In this document: positions 37,705 through 44,822 of the stretch, in pieces
Numbering within the stretch: position 1 is the first letter of the stretch
Layout: the number at the start of each line of letters is the position of its first letter
DNA from: a virus
DNA length: 54,168 bases
Strand: one strand, 5' to 3'
Virus record (IMG/VR): IMGVR_UViG_3300042197_001558
Coordinates: 1 to 54,168 of that record
Notes under the pieces: generated by a model
What the model was told of the DNA's origin: nothing
The model's input: only the letters and a program-made list of their open reading frames with translations
Database searches by the model: none
Translations under genes and position numbers: made by a program

Positions 37705-38039
37705 AAATTTTAGTTGATGAATCGGCGTTGAGGCAGTCGCTGGAGGCGTTGGAGAAGCAGCAAGAAACCCTCAAAGTGTGGCCCGATTACACCCTTGCCC
37801 CACATGAATGTGCAGCTATGGACGCATCAGAAAAAGCCATTACCACCCTCCGCGCCGTGCTGGCGCAGCCCGCCCTGGAGCCGGCGGCCGTGGTCGGCAC
37901 TCAGTCTGACGTATGGCGCGGCTATAACGGCCAGTGGGTGCCGCCAGGAGCGCCCATCAAGATGGCGCACATGCTGCAGGATCTGCCGATCGGCACGATG
38001 CTCTACGCCGCCCAGCCCTATCGTCCGCGCTGCGACTGA
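37701..38039 (+). CDS. prophage-type hypothetical protein, 112 aa, GC-rich
   Basis: ATG 37701 overlaps the previous stop. SLEALEKQQETLKVW, then AITTLRAVLAQPALEPAAVVG and a GTMLYAAQP end resemble widespread prophage proteins of Proteobacteria. Bases 37840-38039 are markedly GC-rich and use C/G third positions, unlike the flanks: recent transfer. Its last ~30 bases share sequence, shifted in frame, with the NinX-like 3' end. Confidence 0.78.
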   Translation: MKILVDESALRQSLEALEKQQETLKVWPDYTLAPHECAAMDASEKAITTLRAVLAQPALEPAAVVGTQSDVWRGYNGQWVPPGAPIKMAHMLQDLPIGTMLYAAQPYRPRCD

Positions 38040-38060
38040 GATTAGAAGGAATATGAAATG
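38010..38060 (+). repeat. decayed copy of the NinX-like 3' end
   Basis: The stretch ending in AAGGAATATGAAATGA repeats the 3' ends at ~36856-36909 and ~37158-37214 (IVRAA-EI-RNMK in another frame), with substitutions and a frame change. It carries the SD of the next gene. Confidence 0.7.
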
Positions 38061-38597
38061 AATCGTAGGTCAACTGAAAAAAATGGCTGGGTAAACTTCC
38101 CAGTAGATAGTCCAGAATGGCAAAACACCAAAGAAGGTGGGATGTTTGTTAAACTTGTGGTCTGTGATGACCATGAGTTTGACGAACGATTTGGCATATG
38201 TTGTGGTGTTAATGTGTGGGATCAGGTAACAGAACAACTGTTTGCCGATGATCGTCGTCCTATGCCGGAGGATTGTGGTAGCAGCCTAGAACAATATGCC
38301 AGCGAAAAGGAATTCATCAAGGCACATGAGGAGGGGGTGAGGAAAATCCGAGAGTGGGAGGAATATCATTTCCCATATATTAATGAAAAGAATCCATCAG
38401 ATCGTTCATATACCAGTCGTCCCTATCTGGCATCTATCATCATGGGTAGTACAGGGTGGAGTGGATACCGTGATGGTGTAGGTTTGTGGCATTGTACTTA
38501 TGATGATTTGACTGAGGAAGGTCGGAATTTATATGACACAATTGCTAAATTGTATCCGGGCTGTAATTTACATCTGTTGACATTTTTGGATACCTAA
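38058..38597 (+). CDS. hypothetical protein, 179 aa
   Basis: AAGGAATATGAA SD. Acidic and aromatic, with KLVVCDDHEFDERFGICCGVNVW and a helical EKEFIKAHEEGVRKIREWEEYHF. Two Cys are adjacent. Not recognised. First gene after the GC-rich insert, back to phage composition. Confidence 0.75.
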   Translation: MNRRSTEKNGWVNFPVDSPEWQNTKEGGMFVKLVVCDDHEFDERFGICCGVNVWDQVTEQLFADDRRPMPEDCGSSLEQYASEKEFIKAHEEGVRKIREWEEYHFPYINEKNPSDRSYTSRPYLASIIMGSTGWSGYRDGVGLWHCTYDDLTEEGRNLYDTIAKLYPGCNLHLLTFLDT

Positions 38598-38603
38598 AGG
38601 AAT

Positions 38604-38632
38604 TTGACAATAATTTTAGGTTCTGCTATACT
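38604..38632 (+). promoter_or_regulatory. early promoter
   Basis: TTGACA 38604-38609, 17 bp, TATACT 38627-38632, extended -10 TGC; leader TTCAAGTTAGACAAACAGG. Confidence 0.9.
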
Positions 38633-38660
38633 GTATTCAAGTTAGACAAACAGGAAAAAC

Positions 38661-38852
38661 ATGATTAAAGTCATAACTAATAGCCAGGGTAGCGGCGATT
38701 GGATTGTGGTAGTGGATACCAACACTGGTGAAACTCTGTTCCAAGGTCATCGTATCACACCTCTAGACCTGGTGCAAATTCTGTCGTTTGACAACAGTAT
38801 CAAGGCAGAGTTGGTAGAGGTCACTGACGAGGAAATGGAAGAAAACTACTGA
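38661..38852 (+). CDS. hypothetical protein, 63 aa
   Basis: CAGGAA SD. Beta-rich start (IKVITNSQGSGDWIVVVDTNTG), then a hydrophobic-acidic end (LVEVTDEEMEENY). Not recognised. Confidence 0.72.
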   Translation: MIKVITNSQGSGDWIVVVDTNTGETLFQGHRITPLDLVQILSFDNSIKAELVEVTDEEMEENY

Positions 38853-38853
38853 T

Positions 38854-38882
38854 TTGACAGAAATTCCCAACTCTGTTATACT
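38854..38882 (+). promoter_or_regulatory. early promoter (class A leader)
   Basis: TTGACA 38854-38859, 17 bp, TATACT 38877-38882; leader TTCACTGAGTTAGACAAC as at 27502 and 43292. Confidence 0.9.
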
Positions 38883-38917
38883 GTATTCACTGAGTTAGAC
38901 AACACACGGAGAAGATG

Positions 38918-39136
38918 ATGAACGACCGAATCCTTGAACTTGCCAACAAGGCAAACGAAGATGTTGGCTTTACTTTCAAGATGGAAGATGCTAAGAAAAT
39001 TCATGAATTGATGGAAAAGTTCGCCGAACTTATTGTTCGGGAATGTGTTGGACGAGTGCGGTATTGTGTTCAAAACGATTTGGACTATATCGCGGAAGAT
39101 ATTGAACAACATTTCGGAGTTGACACAAATTCTTGA
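38918..39136 (+). CDS. HFGVE-family small protein (ending HFGVDTNS)
   Basis: 72 aa from ATG 38918 (GGAG six bases upstream; ATG 38915 also possible). MNDRILELANKAN, core FAELIVRECVGRV, tail HFGVDTNS. Its last codons contain the TTGACA of the next promoter: GTT GAC A. Family as described at 27564. Confidence 0.82.
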   Translation: MNDRILELANKANEDVGFTFKMEDAKKIHELMEKFAELIVRECVGRVRYCVQNDLDYIAEDIEQHFGVDTNS

Positions 39137-39148
39137 AGGTGTTATACT
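39120..39148 (+). promoter_or_regulatory. early promoter embedded in the previous gene's end
   Basis: TTGACA 39120-39125 is inside coding DNA (encoding Val-Asp), 17 bp, TATACT 39143-39148. Confidence 0.88.
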
Positions 39149-39177
39149 GTATTCAAGTTAGCAAGCAGGAGCACAGA

Positions 39178-39408
39178 ATGGCAAACAAGGCAAAGATCGC
39201 TTACATGATTGAGTGCCAAACCAAGATTGCTCAGGGTCTGGAAAGGTCGCTCAAAGTCCTGCGTGAGGAAGCGGACAACGAGATGGTCTACACTCAATTG
39301 TCTGAACATAGCCCTTACTACACAAAGGCTATCAGTCAACTCGAAACCAGGCGTAAGTTGGCTTTTGCCAAGATTGATATTCTGAACCGGGCGCTAACCA
39401 AGGAGTAA
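39178..39408 (+). CDS. helical hypothetical protein, 76 aa
   Basis: ATG 39178 after CAGGAG; an upstream GTG-type extension would start within the leader. Long basic helices (LERSLKVLREEADNEM, QLETRRKLAFAKIDILNRAL). Not recognised. Confidence 0.75.
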   Translation: MANKAKIAYMIECQTKIAQGLERSLKVLREEADNEMVYTQLSEHSPYYTKAISQLETRRKLAFAKIDILNRALTKE

Positions 39409-39411
39409 ACG

Positions 39412-39732
39412 ATGACACCAAATCGTAAATCCGTCAAAAATATTACTGCCCGCGCCCTTCGCAAGTGTACGCAGTTCTATGCTGACGGTGTTCATGCATG
39501 GTGTACTCCGCAGGAATATCTTGCTCTGTGCTGGTATTTTGACGCAAAGCCTAGGGACTATGACTATTATCTTGCGCGAGTCAAGATAGGTGATTGTCGG
39601 CCAGGTACGCATTACATCCACGTCAAGAAGTGGAAAGATGTATTTCCTCAAAACAAGTATGCTGTGTTGGATTGCCGTATGAGCCAACCTTTTACTAAAT
39701 GGTTGACGAGAATAATTCAAATGATCGTATAA
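39412..39732 (+). CDS. hypothetical protein, 106 aa
   Basis: AAGGAGTAAACG SD. Basic start (NRKSVKNITARALRKCTQFYADG), Cys and aromatic residues in the middle (HAWCTPQEYLALCWYFDAKPRDYDYY). Not recognised. Third gene behind the 39120 promoter. Confidence 0.72.
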   Translation: MTPNRKSVKNITARALRKCTQFYADGVHAWCTPQEYLALCWYFDAKPRDYDYYLARVKIGDCRPGTHYIHVKKWKDVFPQNKYAVLDCRMSQPFTKWLTRIIQMIV

Positions 39733-39739
39733 TTCACAA

Positions 39740-39964
39740 ATGAACCAAATCAAATGGTCCGATTCATTGAAGAAACGCACTGATCCTGCATACTCAAACT
39801 ATGATTGGTGTGGTAAGTACAAAGGTAAGTATGTCGATTTAACCTTGCGATATAACGGCACTTGGTCTTATTGGTTTGATGGCGAAAGAATTCAAGATGG
39901 GTTTCCTTCCCGTGAAATGGCCCTGCAAAAACTGACTGAATTTTTGGTGGTGAATGATGGGTAA
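39740..39964 (+). CDS. hypothetical protein, 74 aa
   Basis: No SD visible (AATTCACAA). Contains YKGKYVDLTLRYNGTWSYWFDGERIQ, a compact beta sheet pattern, then a short helix. Overlaps the next gene. Confidence 0.7.
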   Translation: MNQIKWSDSLKKRTDPAYSNYDWCGKYKGKYVDLTLRYNGTWSYWFDGERIQDGFPSREMALQKLTEFLVVNDG

Positions 39965-40130
39965 TACTTACGAAGTAAAAGCATGGGATCATGCTGTTGA
40001 TAGCGATCACTATTATTGGTTGGAGATTTACAGAGGAGAAAGTTTGTTTAAGTCGTTATACTATCTTTGGTGGTGCCGAAAGAATGGTTGGAAACATATT
40101 AGACTAGAGTACCGCCCTTGGAATTGGTGA
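39957..40130 (+). CDS. small Trp/Tyr-rich protein, 57 aa
   Basis: Two ATGs (39954, 39957) follow GGTGGTGA inside the previous gene's end; the later is favoured by spacing. Highly aromatic and basic (DHYYWLEIYRGESLF, LWWCRKNGWKHIRLEY). Not recognised. Confidence 0.6.
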   Translation: MGNTYEVKAWDHAVDSDHYYWLEIYRGESLFKSLYYLWWCRKNGWKHIRLEYRPWNW

Positions 40131-40135
40131 ACAAT

Positions 40136-40600
40136 ATGAGAATGATTTGTAATAAAGCCGGATTGACTTATTGGGCAGATACTGACAATAATGATACAGT
40201 ATTAAGTCCATACTTTGAAGATGAAGAAGATGCCATACAGTGGTATGGTCGTGTGGCTCAAATTATGTTTGAGGAATTTGATGTCAATAATCAAGGCATT
40301 GTAGATGCGATTGATAGATGTAGAAATAGTTTCGGAGTTAAAAAAATGAACCAAAGATTTAATGCCCACGACTTGTGGACTCGGGTTTGTCAGGAAGAAA
40401 TGCCAGAGTTGGATGAGAGTTGTATGACCATGCAACGTACTAGAAAGTTCGCCGAGTTGCTTGTGCGGGAATGTGTTGAACAAGGTAAACAAATTCAATC
40501 TCAATCAGTCTCCAATGGTTCAGAAGAATACAACACCGGCAGAGAGATGGGCATTGAAGTTTTTCTGAATCAGATTAAAAAGCATTTCGGAGTAGAGTGA
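40136..40600 (+). CDS. fusion of a small early protein with an HFGVE-family protein
   Basis: 154 aa. Residues 1-~70 (MRMICNKAGLTYWAD, LSPYFEDEEDAIQW) resemble the 51-aa protein at 50499 and end SFGVKK. Residues ~71-154 (MNQRFNAHDL, FAELLVRECVEQG, KKHFGVE) are a separate HFGVE-type unit with its own ATG at 40346. The junction GTTAAAAAAATGA equals the GTTAAAGAATGA ends of neighbours with one added base in an A7 run, which abolishes the stop. Could be expressed fused or, after slippage or internal initiation, as two proteins. Confidence 0.78.
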   Translation: MRMICNKAGLTYWADTDNNDTVLSPYFEDEEDAIQWYGRVAQIMFEEFDVNNQGIVDAIDRCRNSFGVKKMNQRFNAHDLWTRVCQEEMPELDESCMTMQRTRKFAELLVRECVEQGKQIQSQSVSNGSEEYNTGREMGIEVFLNQIKKHFGVE

Positions 40601-40794
40601 TGGGGTACGGCGAACCGGGTTGGGAATGGGATACTAAAGAACAAATAGATATGTTCGATGAATATGTTAAAGAAACCGCAGACCTCAGAGATAGACCCAG
40701 AAACTTTGAAGCACTGGGATATGACGAAGCAGAATGGGAAGCCTTCTGCTATGGTTGGAACGCCGCTAAAAAGCATTTTGGAGTTAAAGAATGA
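40600..40794 (+). CDS. HFGV-tail small protein, 64 aa
   Basis: ATG 40600 overlaps the upstream TGA. Aromatic/acidic (GWEWDTKEQIDMFDEYVKE), later FCYGWNAAKKHFGVKE. It has the family tail but not the FAELIVREC core, so this is a recombined form. Confidence 0.75.
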   Translation: MGYGEPGWEWDTKEQIDMFDEYVKETADLRDRPRNFEALGYDEAEWEAFCYGWNAAKKHFGVKE

Positions 40795-41012
40795 ACGAAA
40801 GAATCCGACTATTTGCTGAACAGGCTGGCGCTGTCACGTTTGGCGGTAAGATTTGTTTGTTTGGCGATCAAGATATTGAAAAGTTCGCCAAGTTGATTGC
40901 CAAGCAATGTATGGATCTTGTCAAGGATTGTTACGCAGAGCCTGGGCTATCCTTGTATCAAAGTGTATGTGCCTCAACAATCATTGAAGAACACTTCGGA
41001 GTTGAAGAATAA
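40791..41012 (+). CDS. HFGVE-family small protein, 73 aa
   Basis: MNERIRLFAEQAG, core EKFAKLIAKQCMDLV, tail EEHFGVEE. ATGA overlap. Tandem with the preceding two members, consistent with duplication in place. Confidence 0.8.
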   Translation: MNERIRLFAEQAGAVTFGGKICLFGDQDIEKFAKLIAKQCMDLVKDCYAEPGLSLYQSVCASTIIEEHFGVEE

Positions 41013-41039
41013 ACATTATAATGGCAACGAGAGACGAAA

Positions 41040-41324
41040 ATGAATGAAAAAACTTACATAGTACAACCTAAATTAAAAAATAATGTGAGGCAAGAAGTAA
41101 TCGACTGGTGTTATCAACAATTTGGTGATCCCCATAAAGGGCAAGGAGATGAAGAATATCATGATTGGTCAATAACCAGTAATTATACAAGAGATATAGA
41201 TGCAGATTTTGATTTTAAGTGCGTAAATGAAAAAGATGCGATCTGGTTTGTTATGAAATATGGTGGCGATATGCATATTAAAGAACAGTTTGACATTAAA
41301 AAATATTTTGACTTTGAAGAATGA
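41040..41324 (+). CDS. hypothetical protein, 94 aa
   Basis: ATG 41040 has only a weak GAGACG. AT-rich. VRQEVIDWCYQQFGDPHKG, then DADFDFKCVNEKDAIWFVMKYGGD. Acidic, aromatic. Not recognised. ATGA overlap with the next gene. Confidence 0.7.
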   Translation: MNEKTYIVQPKLKNNVRQEVIDWCYQQFGDPHKGQGDEEYHDWSITSNYTRDIDADFDFKCVNEKDAIWFVMKYGGDMHIKEQFDIKKYFDFEE

Positions 41325-41554
41325 AAACCTATAAATTTCGTCCAAGTGATCCATATACACTAAAAGTTCGTAGACAATTAAAGATAGCATATCCTAAAGA
41401 ACTTTCCAATAGATATGTTCGTCATTGGCATCTTTGTCATATTGTGCGAGTTGGTGGGCATCTACACTATCTTGCCGATCACGCACCGTCTCCAATTCGA
41501 AAGAAGTGGAAACCAGTATTCAAGAAATTCATTCAACGACATCGTAAATTTTAA
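41321..41554 (+). CDS. basic hypothetical protein, 77 aa
   Basis: Strongly basic and His-rich (VRRQLKIAYPKELSN, RHWHLCHIVRVGGHLHY, KKFIQRHRKF). DNA or RNA binding is possible; no family recognised. Confidence 0.7.
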   Translation: MKTYKFRPSDPYTLKVRRQLKIAYPKELSNRYVRHWHLCHIVRVGGHLHYLADHAPSPIRKKWKPVFKKFIQRHRKF

Positions 41555-41563
41555 GGAATAAAA

Positions 41564-41977
41564 ATGAGAATCGGTAACCCACTAGAAGCACTTGCCCAAT
41601 CCCTTGCCCACGCTCAGTATGAGGGCTTTGGTGAAGTAGAATATGAGGACCGCGATTGGGAACACTATCGCAAAACCAAAGAAGATCGTAGGATCAAAAA
41701 AACCCGTAAACACTCAGCATACGATATCAGTGTTTACTCAATGTTCCCCCAATCGTGGAGTTCAACCGCACTGGGTTTTGGTGGAATTGGTGGTCAAGCA
41801 ATAACTCCAGCATATACCGTCATTGTTGAATCTGATCATACGGGTGAATACTGTGTATACTTTGGTGGTCGATTTGCCTACCGTGTTAAAAGTCTTACTC
41901 AAAAGTTTCGGGATGATGTTGCTAGGCAATATATGGCAGAAGTAAGTGAGGCACACAAATATGAAACCAGTAATTGA
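41564..41977 (+). CDS. hypothetical protein, 137 aa
   Basis: AAGGAATAAA SD. Charged start and a Gly-rich, hydrophobic middle (STALGFGGIGGQAITPAYTVIVESDHTGEYCVYFGGRFAYRVK). Not recognised. Overlaps the next gene by 17 bases. Confidence 0.75.
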   Translation: MRIGNPLEALAQSLAHAQYEGFGEVEYEDRDWEHYRKTKEDRRIKKTRKHSAYDISVYSMFPQSWSSTALGFGGIGGQAITPAYTVIVESDHTGEYCVYFGGRFAYRVKSLTQKFRDDVARQYMAEVSEAHKYETSN

Positions 41978-42221
41978 TTTAGCAGTAGAAGGTTTGAAGA
42001 GTGGTGGTGTACCACATGCTGAAACATTTAGGGTATTTTTTGAACAGGTATATCACTGTGGATATAGTGATGCGGTACGAGATTTAGACAATAAACGGGT
42101 ATATTCTGATCAAGAAAAGTCATATCATGGATGTCGTGTTTGTGGTATAGGCAGCGATGGTCGAGCGTATGGTTATGTTTGTCCACGTAGTGATTGTCCT
42201 ACCCGTGTGACCTGTACTTGA
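41961..42221 (+). CDS. hypothetical protein with zinc-ribbon-like Cys
   Basis: 86 aa from ATG 41961. C-terminal CRVCGIGSDG...CPRSDC supplies four Cys in two CxxC-like pairs, a zinc-ribbon pattern. FRVFFEQVYHCGYSDAVRDL is helical. Its stop TGA is in the next -35 box. Confidence 0.72.
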   Translation: MKPVIDLAVEGLKSGGVPHAETFRVFFEQVYHCGYSDAVRDLDNKRVYSDQEKSYHGCRVCGIGSDGRAYGYVCPRSDCPTRVTCT

Positions 42222-42246
42222 CGATAAATTCGGGTTCTGTTATACT
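42218..42246 (+). promoter_or_regulatory. early promoter (class B leader)
   Basis: TTGACG 42218-42223, 17 bp, TATACT 42241-42246. From its TGT to the ATG the leader is the same as at 42991. Confidence 0.92.
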
Positions 42247-42274
42247 GTATTTGTTGTAGCGAAAAGGACCCATC

Positions 42275-42520
42275 ATGATTAACAACAATTCTTCTGTTAC
42301 CTCTATTGTAGTAAAATATACTTGGCGAGAATTGACCAATGAAGGTCTAATGCCAATTCAATATACTGGTTATTCATTTAGAGGATATGGGACACTTTTG
42401 TTTGATGATGTATATGATAGCGAGGAAGATGCTATCTCGGATTTCCTAGATCATTTCAAAAATAATAAGTATATTCACCCCCAATACGTATTGATCAAAG
42501 TATATGGCAAGTGTGAATAA
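42275..42520 (+). CDS. hypothetical protein, 81 aa
   Basis: AAGGACCC SD in a class B leader. Starts SSVTSIVVKYTWRELTNEG, then LLFDDVYDSEEDAISDFLDHFKNN. Mixed fold; not recognised. Confidence 0.72.
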   Translation: MINNNSSVTSIVVKYTWRELTNEGLMPIQYTGYSFRGYGTLLFDDVYDSEEDAISDFLDHFKNNKYIHPQYVLIKVYGKCE

Positions 42521-42531
42521 TAACCCCACAC

Positions 42532-42560
42532 TTGACCTAGTTATTGTTGTGTGCTACAGT
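42532..42560 (+). promoter_or_regulatory. early promoter
   Basis: TTGACC 42532-42537, 17 bp, TACAGT 42555-42560; a weaker -10 than most. Confidence 0.75.
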
Positions 42561-42581
42561 ACATGCATTGGAGGTTAGATC

Positions 42582-42986
42582 ATGAATATGAGGATCAAGG
42601 ATTTTTACGAGCAGGGTGAGGATGTTCTTATTGAACACATTAATGGTAGTTATTACCATTATACCCGTAATCTACTGAATAGTCTGGATGATTCTCCAGC
42701 AGTTCGTTTGCCAGACGGAACTAGACTATGGTATAATTGGGGTAAACTTCATCGAGAAGGTGGTCCTGCTGTTATATGGACGAATGGCTCTAAATGGTGG
42801 TATACTCATGGTAAGCAAGATCGAGTAGATGGCCCAGCAGTCGAATGGGCCAATGGCGATAAGGAATGGTATATCAATGACATTAAATTGACCGAGGAAG
42901 AATTCAATAAACAAACACAGAAAAGCACCTGCGAAAATCGTACTGTAATTATAGACGGTGTTGCCTATAAACTCGTCAAGGAATAA
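42582..42986 (+). CDS. MORN-like repeat protein, copy 1
   Basis: 134 aa. Three imperfect units of W-Y-x-(G)-K-x-H/D-R-x-D-G-P-A-V-x-W/Y: LWYNWGKLHREGGPAV, WWYTHGKQDRVDGPAVEW, then a divergent ending. Related to the protein at 45144. Repeats of this kind occur in phage and giant-virus proteins of unknown role. Both paralogues end CENRTVIIDG / KLVKE. GGAGG SD. Confidence 0.82.
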   Translation: MNMRIKDFYEQGEDVLIEHINGSYYHYTRNLLNSLDDSPAVRLPDGTRLWYNWGKLHREGGPAVIWTNGSKWWYTHGKQDRVDGPAVEWANGDKEWYINDIKLTEEEFNKQTQKSTCENRTVIIDGVAYKLVKE

Positions 42987-42990
42987 TAGT

Positions 42991-43019
42991 TTGACAGAAA
43001 TTCCCACACCTGTTATACT
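42991..43019 (+). promoter_or_regulatory. early promoter (class B leader)
   Basis: TTGACA 42991-42996, 17 bp, TATACT 43014-43019; leader identical to 42218 up to the ATG. Confidence 0.92.
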
Positions 43020-43047
43020 GTATTTGTTGTAGCGAAAAGGACCCATC

Positions 43048-43284
43048 ATGCTTAAGCCTAAAACTATCAATCTCCTCATGAATCTGAATTCCACGGCAAT
43101 CAATATCTGTGCCATCGAAAACGGTTATCGTGACGCTAATTTTCATCAGACTGAGTTTGTTGGAATCACAGGGGATCTTAATTTTTGTTACAAGGTGCGG
43201 TTCAAAGAAGATGGCGAATGGCAAACCTGCCAGGTTTATTTGAAGAAGAACACTGAAACCGGCAAAATTCAGTTTGAATTCTGA
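43048..43284 (+). CDS. hypothetical protein, 78 aa
   Basis: AAGGACCC SD. Contains LMNLNSTAINICAIENGYRDANFHQTEF and a beta-rich second half (YKVRFKEDGEWQTCQVYLKK). Not recognised. Confidence 0.73.
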   Translation: MLKPKTINLLMNLNSTAINICAIENGYRDANFHQTEFVGITGDLNFCYKVRFKEDGEWQTCQVYLKKNTETGKIQFEF

Positions 43285-43291
43285 AAGTGAT

Positions 43292-43320
43292 TTGACACTA
43301 TTTAAGAATAGTGTTATACT
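43292..43320 (+). promoter_or_regulatory. early promoter with palindromic spacer
   Basis: TTGACA 43292-43297, 17 bp, TATACT 43315-43320. ACACTATT (43295-43302) and AATAGTGT (43307-43314) form an 8-bp inverted repeat with a four-base centre, filling the spacer; a possible operator. Confidence 0.88.
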
Positions 43321-43356
43321 GTATTCACTGAGTTAGACAACACACGGAGAAGTGAA

Positions 43357-43572
43357 ATGAACGAACGAATTCGTGAACTTGCTAAACAATGCACCTACGA
43401 ATATGATGACGACTTTGGAAAGCCGCATAACGACTTTGATTATGAAAAGTTCGCCAAGTTGATTGCCAAGGAATGTGCGACTGCCATTATTAATGACCGC
43501 CGATTGAATGATGTTAGAAGTGCGGCTAACGGATGTGTAAGAACCATTAATGAACATTTCGGAGTGGAATAA
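43357..43572 (+). CDS. HFGVE-family small protein, 71 aa
   Basis: MNERIRELAKQC, core FAKLIAKECATAI, tail NEHFGVE. ACGGAGAAG SD in a class A leader. TAATG junction with the next member. Confidence 0.82.
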   Translation: MNERIRELAKQCTYEYDDDFGKPHNDFDYEKFAKLIAKECATAIINDRRLNDVRSAANGCVRTINEHFGVE

Positions 43573-43817
43573 TGAACCAACGAGTTTTTGATATGGCCCG
43601 ACAATCGGGTGCCACAGATGAAAAAGGTAGCCGTGCTGAACATGTATTTTGTTTCACTAAAGATGAACTAAAAGGGTTCACCCAAACAATTATCCAAGAC
43701 ATTTTGACTGTTGTCAAAAGTGAACACAAATTGGCACTAGAATTTCAATGGGATGCTGATGACACTGCCATCGCAATTCGTGATGCTATCAAGAAACGGT
43801 TTGGAGTTGCGGAATGA
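43572..43817 (+). CDS. HFGVE-family divergent member, 81 aa
   Basis: MNQRVFDMARQSG start, FTQTIIQDILTVVKS in place of the usual core, tail KKRFGVAE. Tandem with 43357; a diverged copy. Confidence 0.78.
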   Translation: MNQRVFDMARQSGATDEKGSRAEHVFCFTKDELKGFTQTIIQDILTVVKSEHKLALEFQWDADDTAIAIRDAIKKRFGVAE

Positions 43818-44047
43818 AGGTTTATCTAGTATGTGAAACGGTTGATCTAGGATATCATGTTGTTGCAGGATATCTTTCAGAAAATCGTGCTAGAGTGGAG
43901 ATGGAGAAATTAAATGAGGAAGCCTTCCAACAAAAAGTTCAAGATTTGATGGAAATCGGTTATAATAAGGAAAATGCCGAAAAGTATGCCCGGCAACTAC
44001 ATTATTACGGACTTTACGAACTAGCCGAAGTGGATGTTGAAGAATGA
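43814..44047 (+). CDS. hypothetical protein, 77 aa
   Basis: ATGA overlap. MKVYLVCETVDLGYHVVAGYLSE then acidic helices (RVEMEKLNEEAFQQKVQDLMEIG). Not in the HFGVE family. Ends before a promoter. Confidence 0.75.
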   Translation: MKVYLVCETVDLGYHVVAGYLSENRARVEMEKLNEEAFQQKVQDLMEIGYNKENAEKYARQLHYYGLYELAEVDVEE

Positions 44048-44054
44048 TGTGTAA

Positions 44055-44083
44055 TTGACAATAATTGCCGATTCTGTTATACT
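44055..44083 (+). promoter_or_regulatory. early promoter (class A leader)
   Basis: TTGACA 44055-44060, 17 bp, TATACT 44078-44083; class A leader with ACGGAGAAG. Confidence 0.92.
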
Positions 44084-44116
44084 GTATTCACTGAGTTAGA
44101 CAACACGGAGAAGATC

Positions 44117-44308
44117 ATGCTGTATCCCGCGAACTATGATCATCGTATCTCTTGGCTGGAATACGAAGAGTGGTTGGGTATGTTTGTAGAGAAGAGTTTC
44201 AAGACCGTGTCTGATGCTGTGGATCTGCATGTGGCCAGTCTTCGTCGGCGTGAATATGATTCCGCTGGTAATCAAAACATCACTCGCATCCGTGTGGAGA
44301 AGATTTAA
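44117..44308 (+). CDS. hypothetical protein, 63 aa
   Basis: ACGGAG SD. LYPANYDHRISWLEYEEWLGMFVEK, then basic VASLRRREYDSAGNQN. TAATG junction with the next gene. Not recognised. Confidence 0.72.
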   Translation: MLYPANYDHRISWLEYEEWLGMFVEKSFKTVSDAVDLHVASLRRREYDSAGNQNITRIRVEKI

Positions 44309-44511
44309 TGATTCACTTCTTGAACATCACCATCCAGTGTAAGGGATCATATGATTTCCGTGCTTTCTTGGATTGGGCCGACGATCAGTCCATGACCCGA
44401 TATCAATTGCGTGGGTATGGAGAAACTCCGGGCAAGGCTGCTGATGATGCTTGGAAGAAATACAACGGTGACCGTGATTCGTATATCAGTGACGAACAGG
44501 TGTGGAAATGA
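44308..44511 (+). CDS. hypothetical protein, 67 aa
   Basis: Coupled by TAATG. Contains FLDWADDQSMTRYQLRGYGETPGKAADDAWKKYNGD. Acidic/aromatic, not recognised. ATGA overlap with the next gene. Confidence 0.72.
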   Translation: MIHFLNITIQCKGSYDFRAFLDWADDQSMTRYQLRGYGETPGKAADDAWKKYNGDRDSYISDEQVWK

Positions 44512-44747
44512 ACGAACGATTTGCCAACAACAAGATCTATCTTCTGGCCAAAGAGGCTGGGTTGATTGAATTTGAAAAGTTGACCTGGAATCCTGAATTA
44601 CAATCTCCTACATATGAAAGTGTAGCCAAGGCAAGAAAATTTGCCGAGTTGTTGATTCGACAATGTGCTACAATAGCAGATCAAGCAGAACCTTACAAGG
44701 CCAACGATTTAATTCTAAAACATTTCGGAGTTGACAAAAATTCTTGA
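44508..44747 (+). CDS. HFGVE-family small protein (ending HFGVDKNS)
   Basis: 79 aa from ATG 44508. MNERFANNKIYLLAKEAG, core KFAELLIRQCATI, tail HFGVDKNS. As at 38918, its last codons contain the next promoter's TTGACA. Confidence 0.82.
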   Translation: MNERFANNKIYLLAKEAGLIEFEKLTWNPELQSPTYESVAKARKFAELLIRQCATIADQAEPYKANDLILKHFGVDKNS

Positions 44748-44759
44748 AGATGCTATACT
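44731..44759 (+). promoter_or_regulatory. early promoter embedded in the previous gene's end
   Basis: TTGACA 44731-44736 inside the coding end, 17 bp, TATACT 44754-44759, extended -10 TGC. Confidence 0.88.
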
Positions 44760-44822
44760 AGCATAAATAAACAAAACAGGCAGATAGACTTCCTGTTATC
44801 AACAAATAGAAAGGATTTTTCT

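Noticed and set aside
39702-39733. TTGACG and TATAAT before the 39740 gene as a promoter
   Set aside because: The spacer is 19 bases, while every other early promoter in this region has 17.
40600-41012. One frame-shifted long gene across the HFGV tandem
   Set aside because: Each member has its own ATG with stop overlap and complete start and tail motifs.
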